Shown here: piece after piece, positions 17,479 to 27,326 of the stretch
How the letters are laid out: each line of letters opens with the position of its first letter
How positions within the stretch are numbered: position 1 is the first letter of the stretch
Assembly (NCBI RefSeq): GCF_000515275.1
Contig: NZ_KI911560.1
Location: 744,001 to 808,000 of the forward strand
Direction of reading: 5' to 3'
DNA length: 64,000 bases
From: Methylophilus sp. 5
GTDB taxonomy: Bacteria; Pseudomonadota; Gammaproteobacteria; Burkholderiales; Methylophilaceae
The notes under the pieces: model-generated
What the model saw: the letters and a program-made list of their open reading frames with translations, nothing else
Told to the model about the DNA's origin: nothing
The model's database searches: none
Translations under genes and position numbers: made by a program

Positions 17479-18522
17479 TTACACATACAATTTGACCTGA
17501 CGCATCTCTGCCAGGCTAGACACGCCGGTGAGTGCCATGGTCATTTCCAGTTCATCACGCAAGGTGCGGATGACTTTAGCCACCCCCATTGCGCCTTCAG
17601 CGGCCAGTCCCCACACATAAGGGCGGCCGATACACACGGCATCCGCGCCCATGGCCAATGCTTTAAATACATCCTGACCCGAGCGAATACCACTATCAAC
17701 CAAAATCTTACATTGCCCAGCCACGGCAGCCACCATCTCCGGCAACACCGCAGCCACGGTTGGCGTGCCATCTAGCACACGCCCGCCATGATTAGAGACG
17801 ACAATGCCGTCGCAACCCAATGCCACAACACGCCTGGCATCATCCTCATGCATCAGGCCTTTAATCAGCAATGGGATAGTCACTTGTTGCCGCAACCAGG
17901 CCACATCCTCCCAGGTTGGTGCCTGCGTCATCCAGCCATCAAATACCTGACTTTGCCCGGCCTGCAACGCCTGCATAGCCAGTGGCTGGGCTAAATTCAC
18001 AGCCGAAATACCCTTGGGCAAATCAATCAACGCCTGCTTCACTGGCGCATCCACCGTAAACACAATTGCACTCACACCCGCCGCCAACGCTTTGCGTAAC
18101 AAGACCTCTGTGCGCGCTCTGTCGCCTTGCCAGTAAAGCTGAAACCACAATGGCTGTTGTGCCTGCTTCACGATCTCGTTGACCGACTGGCTGGCGAGAC
18201 TGCTCACCATCATCTGCCCTTGCTGGGCATTACAGGCCACCGCTGTGCCAATTTCACCATCGGCATGAAACAATCGTTGATATGCCACTGGTGCCAGCAT
18301 AATCGGGTGCGCCCACTGCTCAGCAAACATCGTGCATTGAGTATTGGGGTGGTGTAAGGCAGTCAACGGGCGTGGGATAAGCTTTTTTATCTGCCAACCC
18401 GCTTCGTTAGATTGCAATTGCGCGCCGCAACCTGCATCGGACTGCAAATAATGCCAGATATCGACAGGCAATTTGGCTTGCGCTTGCTGCGCCAAATACG
18501 GTAACAACGGCAGGGCTTGCAT
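17479..18522 (-). CDS. FMN-dependent alpha-hydroxy-acid oxidizing protein (LldD/glycolate oxidase family)
   Basis: A 347-aa TIM-barrel flavoprotein. Family landmarks are APVAYQRLFHADGE, FQLYW, VFTVDAP, the active-site segment GIVVSNHGGRVLDG with catalytic histidine and arginine, VDSGIRSGQDVFKALAMGADAVCIGRPYVWG, and the LTG tail. It oxidises an L-2-hydroxy acid such as lactate, but the substrate is uncertain. I start at ATG 18522, six bases after the piuC stop; a GTG at 18540 lies inside piuC. Its place between PiuC and a PepSY/cytochrome b pair in a Fur-controlled operon is unusual. Confidence 0.87.
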   Translation of the reverse strand: MQALPLLPYLAQQAQAKLPVDIWHYLQSDAGCGAQLQSNEAGWQIKKLIPRPLTALHHPNTQCTMFAEQWAHPIMLAPVAYQRLFHADGEIGTAVACNAQQGQMMVSSLASQSVNEIVKQAQQPLWFQLYWQGDRARTEVLLRKALAAGVSAIVFTVDAPVKQALIDLPKGISAVNLAQPLAMQALQAGQSQVFDGWMTQAPTWEDVAWLRQQVTIPLLIKGLMHEDDARRVVALGCDGIVVSNHGGRVLDGTPTVAAVLPEMVAAVAGQCKILVDSGIRSGQDVFKALAMGADAVCIGRPYVWGLAAEGAMGVAKVIRTLRDELEMTMALTGVSSLAEMRQVKLYV

Positions 18523-18527
18523 GTGTA

Positions 18528-19208
18528 TTACAGCGCCCACTGACGCAACAGATTATGATAAATACCGGTGAGCTGCACTACCTCGGCAGTTTCACCATGC
18601 TGCTGGCGCAGCCTGACCAAGGCCATATCCATATCAAACAGCATGCGTCTATGCGCGGCATCGCGCACCATGCTCTGGATAAACATAAAACTGGCCAAGC
18701 GTTCGCCACGTGTGACTGGTGTCACGGCATGCACCGAGCTGGAAGGGTAAATGACAATTGAGCCAGCTTTAAGCTTGATACGCTGGTCGCCGAACACGTC
18801 CTGCACCACCAGCTCACCGCCTTCGTACTCGTCAGGGTCATTCAAAAACAATGTGGCCGATACATCTGCCCGCACCCGTGCACTGCCATCCGGCATGCTG
18901 CGCATGGCGCTATCCACATGAAAGCCGTAATGGTTGGTGTCGCCCACGTAGCGATTCACAAACGGCGGCAGAATTTTATCTGGCAGCGCTGCAGAAAAAA
19001 ATAAAGGATCGCGATGCAATGCCTGCAACACGATCCTGCGAATTTGTGCCAGCAACGGGTCCTGTTCGGCCAGTTGCTGGTTATTTTTAACTTGTGCTGC
19101 CTGTGTGCCGGCTGTTGTGCGTCCATCCACCCATTGTGCTTTTTTTAACAAAGCACGAATGGATTTCAGTTCATCATCAAGCAAAACACCCGGCAAACTT
19201 AACAGCAA
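18528..19208 (-). CDS. piuC: PKHD-type Fe(II)/2-oxoglutarate dioxygenase PiuC
   Basis: A 226-aa member of the PiuC/YbiX family. The iron ligands are H97 and D99 (YGFHVDS) and H160 (SSSVHAV), with an arginine a few residues later (TRGER) for 2-oxoglutarate. PiuC genes usually sit beside catecholate-siderophore receptors and are iron-repressed, exactly as here (8 bases after the receptor gene). The biochemical substrate is not established. The gene continues into the alpha-hydroxy-acid oxidase with 5 bases spacing. Confidence 0.93.
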   Translation of the reverse strand: MLLSLPGVLLDDELKSIRALLKKAQWVDGRTTAGTQAAQVKNNQQLAEQDPLLAQIRRIVLQALHRDPLFFSAALPDKILPPFVNRYVGDTNHYGFHVDSAMRSMPDGSARVRADVSATLFLNDPDEYEGGELVVQDVFGDQRIKLKAGSIVIYPSSSVHAVTPVTRGERLASFMFIQSMVRDAAHRRMLFDMDMALVRLRQQHGETAEVVQLTGIYHNLLRQWAL

Positions 19209-19216
19209 ATTAACTC

Positions 19217-21436
19217 CTAGAACTTATACTCGGTAGTGATGATGGCCTGGCGACGGTTACCCGGCGTTGTGAATCCACCATTATCATAAACCGCATCATA
19301 ATACGTTTTATCCATCAAGTTTTTAATATTCAAACGTACAGCCCACTTAGGTTGTTCGTAAGCAGCCATCAAGTCAACACGCACATAGCCTGGTGCAACG
19401 TTCGGTTTAAATTGTCCGTTAACGAATGGGTTGTTTGCAGCGACGGCAGTGACGGTTGGATTATAGCCATAACGTTCAGCTTTGGCTTCAAAGCCGCCAC
19501 CAATTTTCCAACCATTGCTCCAATCATAAGTTGTCCAAAGGTTAGCAGTGGTGCGCGGCGTATTTCTTGCATTTTCCCCAGCTAATCTTGCATCTGGCGG
19601 TACTGTAGGCAGGCCAGTGTTAGCGTTAATATTTTCTGCAACGTTGATAATATACGCATCCATGAAAGCCAAGCCAGCAAACATATCCCAGTGCTCAGTC
19701 ACTTTACCAGTCAGCTCAAACTCAACCCCATTAGTACGGCGACGCTTGCTCAGAATCGGGTTATTACCAAAGGCGGCCAAGTCAGTATTTCGCTCCCAAT
19801 CTTTAGTGGTAGTAAACACTGCTGTTCTAAAGGCTAAGTCGCCATCCATAAATAACCATTTTGCGCCAACCTCTAACGTACGACTACGTTCTGGAGGTTG
19901 CTTCACCGTCGTTAGTTGGTAAAGGTCGGCTGTCGGGCTAAACGAGTTGCTATACGTAATGTAATAGTGCTCATCTGCATTCGGCTGCCATGACAATCCA
20001 CTGCGATAACTGTTTTGACCATAATCAAGATGTGGCGCTCTCGCAGCAGTGTAGTCCGCTTTCATTTCATCGCGGCGCATCCCGGCTAGGACAGTCCAAT
20101 GAGGAATAAATTCGATACTATCTTGCAGATAGACGGCATAGTTATCTGCATTAAATTTTGCAAACTGAGTATTTGCCGGGGTTATCGGTGTTTCTACACC
20201 AGCCGTGTAAATAGGTGCAGCTGTAGTACCTTGGTTGAACAATGAGTTACGATAAGATTTCTCATGCAAATATTCAGCGCCAGCCAACGCGGAGTGCTTC
20301 ATTCCCGCCAAGTCAAATTTGGTACTAAAGTCTGATTGCAAATTATCAGTTTCGTAATGCATCGTACGTGTTTGGTTACCGCCCACGCCTGCTGTTGCTG
20401 TAGGAACAGCAGCTGCGTTTGGCGTTTTTGCCCAATAAGCGCGCTCATAATCAGCATGTCTTAATTGCGTTCTGAGCTGTGTATCATCAGAAAACTTATG
20501 TGTAAAAATACCTGTCGTGATGCGTGTATCACTGTCATCAAAGTTTTTGTTACTACCATAAAAGGTATTGTCATCAATCTTACCAGTCGCGACGGTAGTA
20601 TTAATTGGGCGTTTATTGAGGAAAGAAATACCAAAATCAGGTACATCACGTGTCTGAATATAAACGTGATTTAAAAAGAATTCGTTTTCAGTCCCGATGC
20701 CTGCACCAAAGCTAACAGCGATGCCGGAGCGATCCGTTTCAGGATGATCGCCATTGGCAGAGTTCTTACGATAACTTTCTTCGTGTCTGTCCATGACATT
20801 CACGCGAATTGCCGCCGTGTCAGTCAGCTTCTTATTAAAGTCGCCCGTCACTTGATGGTAATCATAGTTACCCAGGCTGCCTGTGACAGTATTCTTGTCC
20901 TTCAACTCAGCCATTTTTGTGACTTGGTTAATCACACCACCAGCTTGTCCGCGACCAAATAACATGGCAGCTGAACCGCGCAATACATCAACCTGCTCCA
21001 GGTTAAATGTTTCTCGATAATATTGCGCTGTATCACGCATGTTATCCAAATAGATATCGCCGAAGGTATAAAAACCACGCAAGTTAAAGTTATCGCCACC
21101 GCGACCACCTTCAGCCGCGTTAACAGACAAACCAACCACGTTACGCAATGCTTCACGCAATGATCCAATCTGCTGATCATGCAGTAGCTCTTTGGTTAAT
21201 GTCGTCACGGCTTGTGGCACATCTTGTGGATCCTGGTAGGTTTTACCTACACGGGTTTTTGTCGCTTGATAGCCTTTGTTCGGCGCATCTTGAACACGTT
21301 TTGATTTAACATTCACTTCTGGCAGTGTTTGGCTTTGGTCATTGCCTTCAGCATATGCCATTTGCCCACCCAGGCTAAGCAAGCTCACCATCACGGCGAT
21401 TGGCCGCATGCGTAGCGCATTATTTTTTGTCATCAT
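19217..21436 (-). CDS. TonB-dependent siderophore receptor, Fiu/PiuA-like
   Basis: A 739-aa outer-membrane receptor: signal peptide ending AYA, TonB-box-like LPEVNVKS, plug with DPQDVPQAVTTLT, NLRGFYTFGDIYLDN and VDVLRGSAAMLFGRGQAGGVIN, and barrel ending in KF. These plug motifs and the adjoining piuC point to the Fiu/PiuA group, which imports monomeric catecholate-iron. Transcription probably begins just after the Fur box at 21469-21483. The gene leads the operon receptor, piuC, hydroxy-acid oxidase, PepSY protein, cytochrome b. Confidence 0.92.
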   Translation of the reverse strand: MMTKNNALRMRPIAVMVSLLSLGGQMAYAEGNDQSQTLPEVNVKSKRVQDAPNKGYQATKTRVGKTYQDPQDVPQAVTTLTKELLHDQQIGSLREALRNVVGLSVNAAEGGRGGDNFNLRGFYTFGDIYLDNMRDTAQYYRETFNLEQVDVLRGSAAMLFGRGQAGGVINQVTKMAELKDKNTVTGSLGNYDYHQVTGDFNKKLTDTAAIRVNVMDRHEESYRKNSANGDHPETDRSGIAVSFGAGIGTENEFFLNHVYIQTRDVPDFGISFLNKRPINTTVATGKIDDNTFYGSNKNFDDSDTRITTGIFTHKFSDDTQLRTQLRHADYERAYWAKTPNAAAVPTATAGVGGNQTRTMHYETDNLQSDFSTKFDLAGMKHSALAGAEYLHEKSYRNSLFNQGTTAAPIYTAGVETPITPANTQFAKFNADNYAVYLQDSIEFIPHWTVLAGMRRDEMKADYTAARAPHLDYGQNSYRSGLSWQPNADEHYYITYSNSFSPTADLYQLTTVKQPPERSRTLEVGAKWLFMDGDLAFRTAVFTTTKDWERNTDLAAFGNNPILSKRRRTNGVEFELTGKVTEHWDMFAGLAFMDAYIINVAENINANTGLPTVPPDARLAGENARNTPRTTANLWTTYDWSNGWKIGGGFEAKAERYGYNPTVTAVAANNPFVNGQFKPNVAPGYVRVDLMAAYEQPKWAVRLNIKNLMDKTYYDAVYDNGGFTTPGNRRQAIITTEYKF

Positions 21437-21468
21437 ATCTCTCTTCTGGTAGTGCTAATTATTGTGAA

Positions 21469-21483
21469 TGAGAATACTTCTCA
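21469..21483. promoter_or_regulatory. Fur box before the Fiu/PiuA-like receptor
   Basis: TGAGAATACTTCTCA has 6-bp perfect arms around TAC and matches 11 of 14 positions of the Fur consensus. It lies 33 bases upstream of the receptor start. Confidence 0.75.
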
Positions 21484-21551
21484 TAACCAGACATAATAAA
21501 TAAATGCGCGTTGGGATTCCGTGGGTATTTTGTGATTTTTTTGTGAATACT

Positions 21552-22817
21552 TTACAAATTAATGGTAAATGTTGAGCCGCGCCTGGGCTCGGAGAGTAGA
21601 CTCAGTTGCCAGCCCTGATTTTCACAGATGCGCTGAATTAAAGACAGCCCCAGACCCAAGCCATCTAACGGGAGCTGGTTACCACGAATAAAGGGCTTGA
21701 GCACCTGGCTCTGCTGATCAATTTCAATGCCAACACCGGTATCAACAACCGACACAGACGCACTGCAAATGATCAATTCAACTTTGCCACTGTGGGTGTA
21801 ATTAAGCGCGTTTTTAAGCAGGTTTGATAATGCCGTTAAGAGTAAATCAGCATTGAATAATCGCGACTCAAGCGTGTCTTTACTAATCAGATTAAATACA
21901 ATGTTCTTTTCCAGAAACGCAGGTTGCCAGCGATTAAAGGCTTCTTGCGCAATTTGCGCCAGTGTTTGCGTTTTTGCCGGGTTGATAGCCGTGTATTCTG
22001 CACGGGCAACTATCAGTAATGACTCGATTAATTGTTGCAGCTCCACACTCGCCCGTGCAATGCGTTGAATTCTTTCGCAATCAGGATCATCCTTGGCTCT
22101 GGTCTGCATCAACACTTCGCAGCTAGAAGAAATAATCATTAATCCACTACGAAACTCATGACTGACATCACTGGTGAACAGTCTTTCGCGCCACAGCGCG
22201 TCTTTGATCTTGGCATAAGCCTCCTCAAATGCCTGGGCGAGATCGCCAATTTCATCATTGGAAAAATGGTTGGCAATCGGCGCCTCGTCCAGCGCGCCTA
22301 ACTTTCGTTGAGAGAATACTGCTGAGAGTTTAATAATCGGCGAGATAATTTGCCTGGCCAACAACCAGCCAACCAGCACCCCTACCAACATGGTGAGGAG
22401 AAAACCCGACTTGAGGGCGATGAATAAATTCCGCTCGAAGCCATCTTCGTACATGCTCTGGTCTTGCACCAGAATGTAATCCTGCCCACGAATCGTTTGT
22501 CGATAAATGTAGTAGCTGGATGGCGAGGCTTCTACCTCGGTAAAGCCAGGCTTAAGATTGATAAGATATTTAGAAATTTTAGGATCGGCAGGCGTGGTCG
22601 AGGTGAATAAATGCAAACCAAGACTTTTCAGGGTCTCACTAGGGCGCACAGGGCTCGCAACAATCAATTCGAGTTTTTCGTGCATCTCTTGCGAGAGCAG
22701 CTCATCCTCCATGGCATGCACAATGGTATAAATACCCAAGGTAAAGGCACCTGCTACAAACAGTGTAATCAGGGTAAAGGCGATCACAATCCGCCATCTG
22801 ATCGAAACTTTATTCAT
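21552..22817 (-). CDS. Sensor histidine kinase
   Basis: A 421-aa inner-membrane kinase with two membrane helices (about residues 9-34 and 133-154) enclosing a sensor domain, a HAMP region (IISPIIKLSAVFSQ to LAQAFEEAYAKIKDAL), a dimerisation box with H220 in DVSHEFRSGLMII and an ATPase domain with NLLKNALNY, DTGVGIE and LGLGLSLIQRI. The H box has FRSGL in place of the usual LRTPL, which is a noticeable variation. The start overlaps the response-regulator gene by 8 bases. The stimulus is unknown; its position between two TonB receptor operons suggests an iron- or envelope-related signal. Confidence 0.92.
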   Translation of the reverse strand: MNKVSIRWRIVIAFTLITLFVAGAFTLGIYTIVHAMEDELLSQEMHEKLELIVASPVRPSETLKSLGLHLFTSTTPADPKISKYLINLKPGFTEVEASPSSYYIYRQTIRGQDYILVQDQSMYEDGFERNLFIALKSGFLLTMLVGVLVGWLLARQIISPIIKLSAVFSQRKLGALDEAPIANHFSNDEIGDLAQAFEEAYAKIKDALWRERLFTSDVSHEFRSGLMIISSSCEVLMQTRAKDDPDCERIQRIARASVELQQLIESLLIVARAEYTAINPAKTQTLAQIAQEAFNRWQPAFLEKNIVFNLISKDTLESRLFNADLLLTALSNLLKNALNYTHSGKVELIICSASVSVVDTGVGIEIDQQSQVLKPFIRGNQLPLDGLGLGLSLIQRICENQGWQLSLLSEPRRGSTFTINL

Positions 22818-23484
22818 TCTCTATCCCAATGCGATAACCAATGCCGTGTATCGTATGGACCAATGGCACCTCAAAAGGCTTGTCTATTTCAGTCCGTAGT
22901 TGGTGAATGTGCGCACGCAAATTGTCACCGCGAGTGACTGCATCACCCCAAAACTGCTCCTCCAGGTCACCGCGCTTAACTGTGTTAGGGCTTTGCTGCA
23001 TCAGGGCCTCCAGCAGCTTTAAGCCAAACGGCGGGATCTTCAAAATAACCCCAGCACGCCGCACCACCAGGCTTTTCATATCAAAGCTGAGGTCATGCAC
23101 CATTAATATACTACTGTTGATGCCTTTACTGCGCCTGTAGATCGCCAAGGCGCGGGCTTCTAATTCAGCCAGGGAAAACGGCTTGACTAAGTAATCATCA
23201 GAGCCAGATTCAAAGCCTTTTAAGCGATCGGCTAAGGTATCACGGGCAGTCAGCATGATTATGGGCGTAAAGACATTGCCATCGTTTCTTAATCGGCTAG
23301 CCAATTGCAAACCATCAATGCCTGGCAACATCACATCCAGAATGATGAGGTCAAACTCTTGCGTCACTGCTAAATGCAGCCCGGACAAGCCATCTTGTGC
23401 GCAATCGACCTTATGCTCTTTTGAAAAGTAATCAAGAATATTCGCTAAAATATCCTTGTTGTCTTCAATGACCAAAATACGCAT
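22810..23484 (-). CDS. OmpR-family response regulator
   Basis: A 224-aa regulator with a receiver domain (acidic pair ED at 7-8, phosphoacceptor D50 in DLIILDVMLPGIDG, lysine in YLVKPF) and a C-terminal winged-helix DNA-binding domain (RGDLEEQFWGD to HTIHGIGYRIG). It is co-transcribed with the kinase gene that follows and overlaps it by 8 bases. A perfect 7-3-7 inverted repeat at 23526-23542, 42 bases upstream, could be its own binding site. Confidence 0.93.
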   Translation of the reverse strand: MRILVIEDNKDILANILDYFSKEHKVDCAQDGLSGLHLAVTQEFDLIILDVMLPGIDGLQLASRLRNDGNVFTPIIMLTARDTLADRLKGFESGSDDYLVKPFSLAELEARALAIYRRSKGINSSILMVHDLSFDMKSLVVRRAGVILKIPPFGLKLLEALMQQSPNTVKRGDLEEQFWGDAVTRGDNLRAHIHQLRTEIDKPFEVPLVHTIHGIGYRIGIENE

Positions 23485-23525
23485 GTTAGCTTTCCTTCAC
23501 TGGCCGCCTATTTGGTAACAGCTGA

Positions 23526-23542
23526 CTTTCAATATTTGAAAG
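23526..23542. promoter_or_regulatory. Perfect inverted repeat upstream of the response regulator
   Basis: CTTTCAA-TAT-TTGAAAG is a perfect 7-3-7 palindrome located 42-58 bases before the response-regulator ATG. It is a candidate operator, for example for autoregulation. Confidence 0.4.
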
Positions 23543-23626
23543 AATACTAAGGCGGGATCAAAGGTTAAATTATTGCATACCCGCTTAAGAAATAACTACT
23601 GTATGTGTTGTTATTGAAAGCGCAAA

Positions 23627-24925
23627 TCAGCGTGTGCTGGAGCGCATGCGCCTGGGGGCAAGCACCTGCTCTTGCACGATGATGGCAGACACTCTTCTGG
23701 CTTTGCGCTTTTTTAACCATAAATACACACCCGTGACTGACAGCATGGCAACAACCAGCCCCATCACCGAGATCAGCACCCGACCAGGCAAGCCTAGAAT
23801 ACGGCCAGAATGTAATGGAAACTGAGCCTGCACGATCACATCGCCCACGGTGCCTTCCCATGGAATACGCTTACCTACAAAATGCCCGTCTACGCCGTCG
23901 TAATACAATCGTTTATGCCCAGCGCCAGCCACGCCGTGATCCGCCTCAGGGTAATAAAAATCGACATTAAACAGCTGAAAAGCCGCGCTATATGAAACGC
24001 GCCCCACAGGCTCTTGCCAACGTTGAACACGCGCCTCCTCTGCAGCCAATGCCAATACCTGTTCATAACTCACTTTTGGTGGCAATTGCTGTGCGACGGG
24101 TAAGCGCGGACGTAAATCAGAAGGGGCTGGCGTCAACGTAAAAGCGGACTTCATCACCGGCATAAACACTTCCCGCCGCAGATTAAGTGCCAAGGCTGAA
24201 AACGCCAGAATAATCAGCAATAGCCATGTCCACAAACCGAATGCTCTATGCATGTCAAAGTAACGCTTGTGTGTACTGCTGTTCCAGCGCATTTTCCAGG
24301 CAGGCCACCAGCGCTGCCAGAATGTTGCTTGATGAGGATGACGTTGTGCTTTGTGCAGCTTGGTCTTGGGTTTGTTGGCAGACTTGGGCAAGGTGAGGTA
24401 AAAACCCACAAAACTATCAATCAGCCAAATAATCGCCACGCCACCTAACAACCAGATGCCCCAGCGGTCTATGCCCCACATCTCAGGCAAGTGCAGGCTG
24501 TAGTGCAATTTATACAGGAACGAGACAGCATTGGTACGATCTACAGGCCACACCGCACCCCATTCGCGCTTACCCAACTCTTCGCCACTCACAGGATCGA
24601 CAAACACCTGGTTAAACGTGACAGGCTCCAGGCCATTGGGTGGGGTGGGCAGCGGCCTGACACCAATCGCAAGTGTGTGACCTGGCTCTACTGTTAACGG
24701 GATTGAACTGACTTGTACTTGCGGATAGCGCTCGGCAACTTGCCTGGCGAGCGCCAGCGTAGATTGGTGCATTCCCGTTGACTCACTATGCATCAGTTGC
24801 GGGTTAAGCAACGCATCCAGCTCGTGATCCCACGAGATGATGGCGCCAGTCAGGCCGGTTAATAACAAAAACAAGGCACTGAACAAACCTAACCAGCGGT
24901 GAATCAACAGCAAGTAAGAACGCAA
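23627..24925 (-). CDS. PepSY-associated TM protein (PiuB-like iron-uptake membrane protein)
   Basis: A 432-aa inner-membrane protein with four main helices: HRWLGLFSALFLLLTGLTGAII near the N terminus, a second after residue 150, a third in FGLWTWLLLIILAFSALAL and a fourth in GLVVAMLSVTGVYLWLKKRK. PepSY_TM regions lie between them. Family members such as PiuB and FpvG/FsrB-like reductases assist siderophore-iron release or transport at the inner membrane. It follows the receptor gene by 16 bases, so it is part of the operon under the Fur box at 27327. Confidence 0.87.
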   Translation of the reverse strand: MRSYLLLIHRWLGLFSALFLLLTGLTGAIISWDHELDALLNPQLMHSESTGMHQSTLALARQVAERYPQVQVSSIPLTVEPGHTLAIGVRPLPTPPNGLEPVTFNQVFVDPVSGEELGKREWGAVWPVDRTNAVSFLYKLHYSLHLPEMWGIDRWGIWLLGGVAIIWLIDSFVGFYLTLPKSANKPKTKLHKAQRHPHQATFWQRWWPAWKMRWNSSTHKRYFDMHRAFGLWTWLLLIILAFSALALNLRREVFMPVMKSAFTLTPAPSDLRPRLPVAQQLPPKVSYEQVLALAAEEARVQRWQEPVGRVSYSAAFQLFNVDFYYPEADHGVAGAGHKRLYYDGVDGHFVGKRIPWEGTVGDVIVQAQFPLHSGRILGLPGRVLISVMGLVVAMLSVTGVYLWLKKRKARRVSAIIVQEQVLAPRRMRSSTR

Positions 24926-24941
24926 ATCACATTACCTCAAA

Positions 24942-27140
24942 CTAAAAGTCCAGTTGCGCACTAATCGTCACAGTGCGTGGCGCACCTAACACAAGGTATC
25001 CAGAATTAGAGGTAGTACCCGCATAACCACCTGCAGAAGCCCAGTAATCTCTGTCTGTTATGTTATCAATACGACTGCGTACAGTAAATAAATGCCCTTT
25101 AATTTCTGTGGCATATCTAGCGCCGATATCTAACCGGGTCCAACCTGGAGCACGTTGCGTATTATCACTATCGACATATACATTGCCAGTAGCAATAACG
25201 CGCGCATCAAAAGTTAAGCCTGGTACCATAAACGCGTCCCACTCTACCCCCAAGTTCGCTTGTCTATCAGGCACACCAATGGTTTGCTTACCCTCAGAGG
25301 CAGCATCACCAGTATTCTTCTGCTTGGCATCTAACCAAGTAACACCGCCCAATACACGCAGGCCTGGTAGCATCTGACCATACGCCATCAACTCAACCCC
25401 TTGATGCTCCTCTTTACCTTGTGAGGTAAATACATCCGCCGCATTCACAAAACCACGTGGTTTCTCCGTTGTAAAGTAGGCAGTAGTCACACGGATCTTA
25501 CCAAAGTCAAACTTAGCACCCACTTCTTTTTGTTTAGAGACGTAGGGGGCAAGCGTCTGGCCTGGGTTAGTAATTGGTTGAGAAAGCGTTGATTGCGGAG
25601 CAGTAGCACCTTGCGATAAACCTTCAATATAGTTGGCATACAAAGAGACGCCATCCCAAGGTTTTACCACGGCACCCAATACCGGACTTAACTTACTCTT
25701 ATCATAAGCATCGTCAAACACGCCATCGTAGGTATAAGTTGTACCTACTATTTGCTGATGTCTCACCCCTAACGTCAACAACAACTGATCATCCAGCATA
25801 GTCAATGTGTCACCCAGTGCCACACTTCGCAATATCGTTCTACCTGTGGTCTTCGGATTATTTAACACACCGCCTGAGCCAGCCGTTGCAGTAAAGGCTG
25901 GCAGTGAAGAGTAAACTGGCGCATACAAATTGGTATTTACTGAAGTGCCACTAAAATCAAATGTATACGCTGCTTTTTTTTCAAAATGATATAAGTTCGC
26001 ATTCAAAACCACATCGTGCCCAATCGAGCCTGTCTCAAACTTACCTTTTAAACCCACTTCACCCGTGCGCACCGAGTCTTCTCTGGTATTGTCAAATCTA
26101 TACAGGCTACCAGCGCCAGTTGCAGAATTACTCACTGTCAGGTTCGCCAAAGAGTTCGCTTCATGTGACTCGCGGAACCCGCCAGCAAAGTAAGCCGTCA
26201 CTTTGCTTGTCAAATCATACTCACCACGCAGACTACCAAATGTATCTCTCTCATTAGAATACGACCATGGCTGTGCCCAGTTCGTATCACTCTTGGGTGC
26301 ACGAGGTACATCTATACCTGCAGCCAGAGAGACATTGGTGCGCGTTTGCTTCAAGTGGTTATCCTGATAGCCAATATCTCCAGACAAGCGCAACTTCTCA
26401 CCGCGCCAATCTAACGCAAGTGACACCAGATCCACATCAGCATGTTCTTTATTCACTGCTGTACCACCATCACGTTTGGATACATTCAGCCGAACACCAG
26501 CACGATCATCCGGCCCAAAACGTCTAGCAACATCGGCAGAAATTAATTGCTGGTTACCAGAGCTCCAACCTGCATTCACCACGCTTAATGGCTCATTGGG
26601 TGCGCGTTTTGGCAACAATGAAATAGAGCCGCCGATACCGTCGCCATTCGGGCTAGACCCGTTTAAGAAGGCAGAGGCACCACGTAACACTTCTACACGC
26701 TCAAACAGTTCTGCTGCAATATATTGCCTGGGTAACAAGCCATACAAGCCGTTATAGGCAACACTGTCTGAATACAGTTGAAAACCGCGAATAAAATACG
26801 ATTCCTGAAAGTTACCAAAGCCACGTGCAACGCGCACAGAGGGGTCGTTCAAAAGTACGTCACCCACACTTTTAGCTTGCTGGTTCTGAATGAGCTCATT
26901 GGTGTAGGCATTGATTGAAAATGGCGTATCCATCGCATCTTGGTTACCCATCACACCGACACGGCCACCTTTAGCAACCTGACCACCCGCATACGGCTTC
27001 ATCAGCCCTTTGGCATTGGCATCTGCCGACGCTTTTACCTTTACCTCTTCCAACGTGTCTACTTCAGACTCTTCAGCAGAAGCGTCCATAAAAACCATTG
27101 CAGATATCACTGCAAGCAAGATTTTTTTATACGAGTTCAT
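24942..27140 (-). CDS. TonB-dependent siderophore receptor (ferrichrome/FcuA-like)
   Basis: A 732-aa outer-membrane receptor with signal peptide (ILLAVISAMVFMDASA), TonB-box-like DTLEEVKVKA, plug with DTPFSINAYTNELI, YFIRGFQLYSDSVAYNG and VEVLRGASAFLNG, and a 22-strand barrel ending in AQLDF. The GSSPNGDGIGGSI segment is characteristic of the FcuA/ferrichrome-type branch, although ligand assignment remains uncertain. It is first in a two-gene operon with a PepSY membrane protein and follows a Fur box. Confidence 0.9.
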   Translation of the reverse strand: MNSYKKILLAVISAMVFMDASAEESEVDTLEEVKVKASADANAKGLMKPYAGGQVAKGGRVGVMGNQDAMDTPFSINAYTNELIQNQQAKSVGDVLLNDPSVRVARGFGNFQESYFIRGFQLYSDSVAYNGLYGLLPRQYIAAELFERVEVLRGASAFLNGSSPNGDGIGGSISLLPKRAPNEPLSVVNAGWSSGNQQLISADVARRFGPDDRAGVRLNVSKRDGGTAVNKEHADVDLVSLALDWRGEKLRLSGDIGYQDNHLKQTRTNVSLAAGIDVPRAPKSDTNWAQPWSYSNERDTFGSLRGEYDLTSKVTAYFAGGFRESHEANSLANLTVSNSATGAGSLYRFDNTREDSVRTGEVGLKGKFETGSIGHDVVLNANLYHFEKKAAYTFDFSGTSVNTNLYAPVYSSLPAFTATAGSGGVLNNPKTTGRTILRSVALGDTLTMLDDQLLLTLGVRHQQIVGTTYTYDGVFDDAYDKSKLSPVLGAVVKPWDGVSLYANYIEGLSQGATAPQSTLSQPITNPGQTLAPYVSKQKEVGAKFDFGKIRVTTAYFTTEKPRGFVNAADVFTSQGKEEHQGVELMAYGQMLPGLRVLGGVTWLDAKQKNTGDAASEGKQTIGVPDRQANLGVEWDAFMVPGLTFDARVIATGNVYVDSDNTQRAPGWTRLDIGARYATEIKGHLFTVRSRIDNITDRDYWASAGGYAGTTSNSGYLVLGAPRTVTISAQLDF

Positions 27141-27326
27141 GTCAAGATAACCTCAAAAAGTTAAAAACCAAGCACTTAAGAATATGCTTGGTTATCAATA
27201 TAAAATTCAGCGTTAGCGCGATAGCTCGCCGACAAAAGTGTGCTGACGCCCGCTAATTGTAGAAATACTACGAACAACTGCTGGCGATTGGGAGATGTGT
27301 TTACGCGCAACCCAATCAATATTAAA

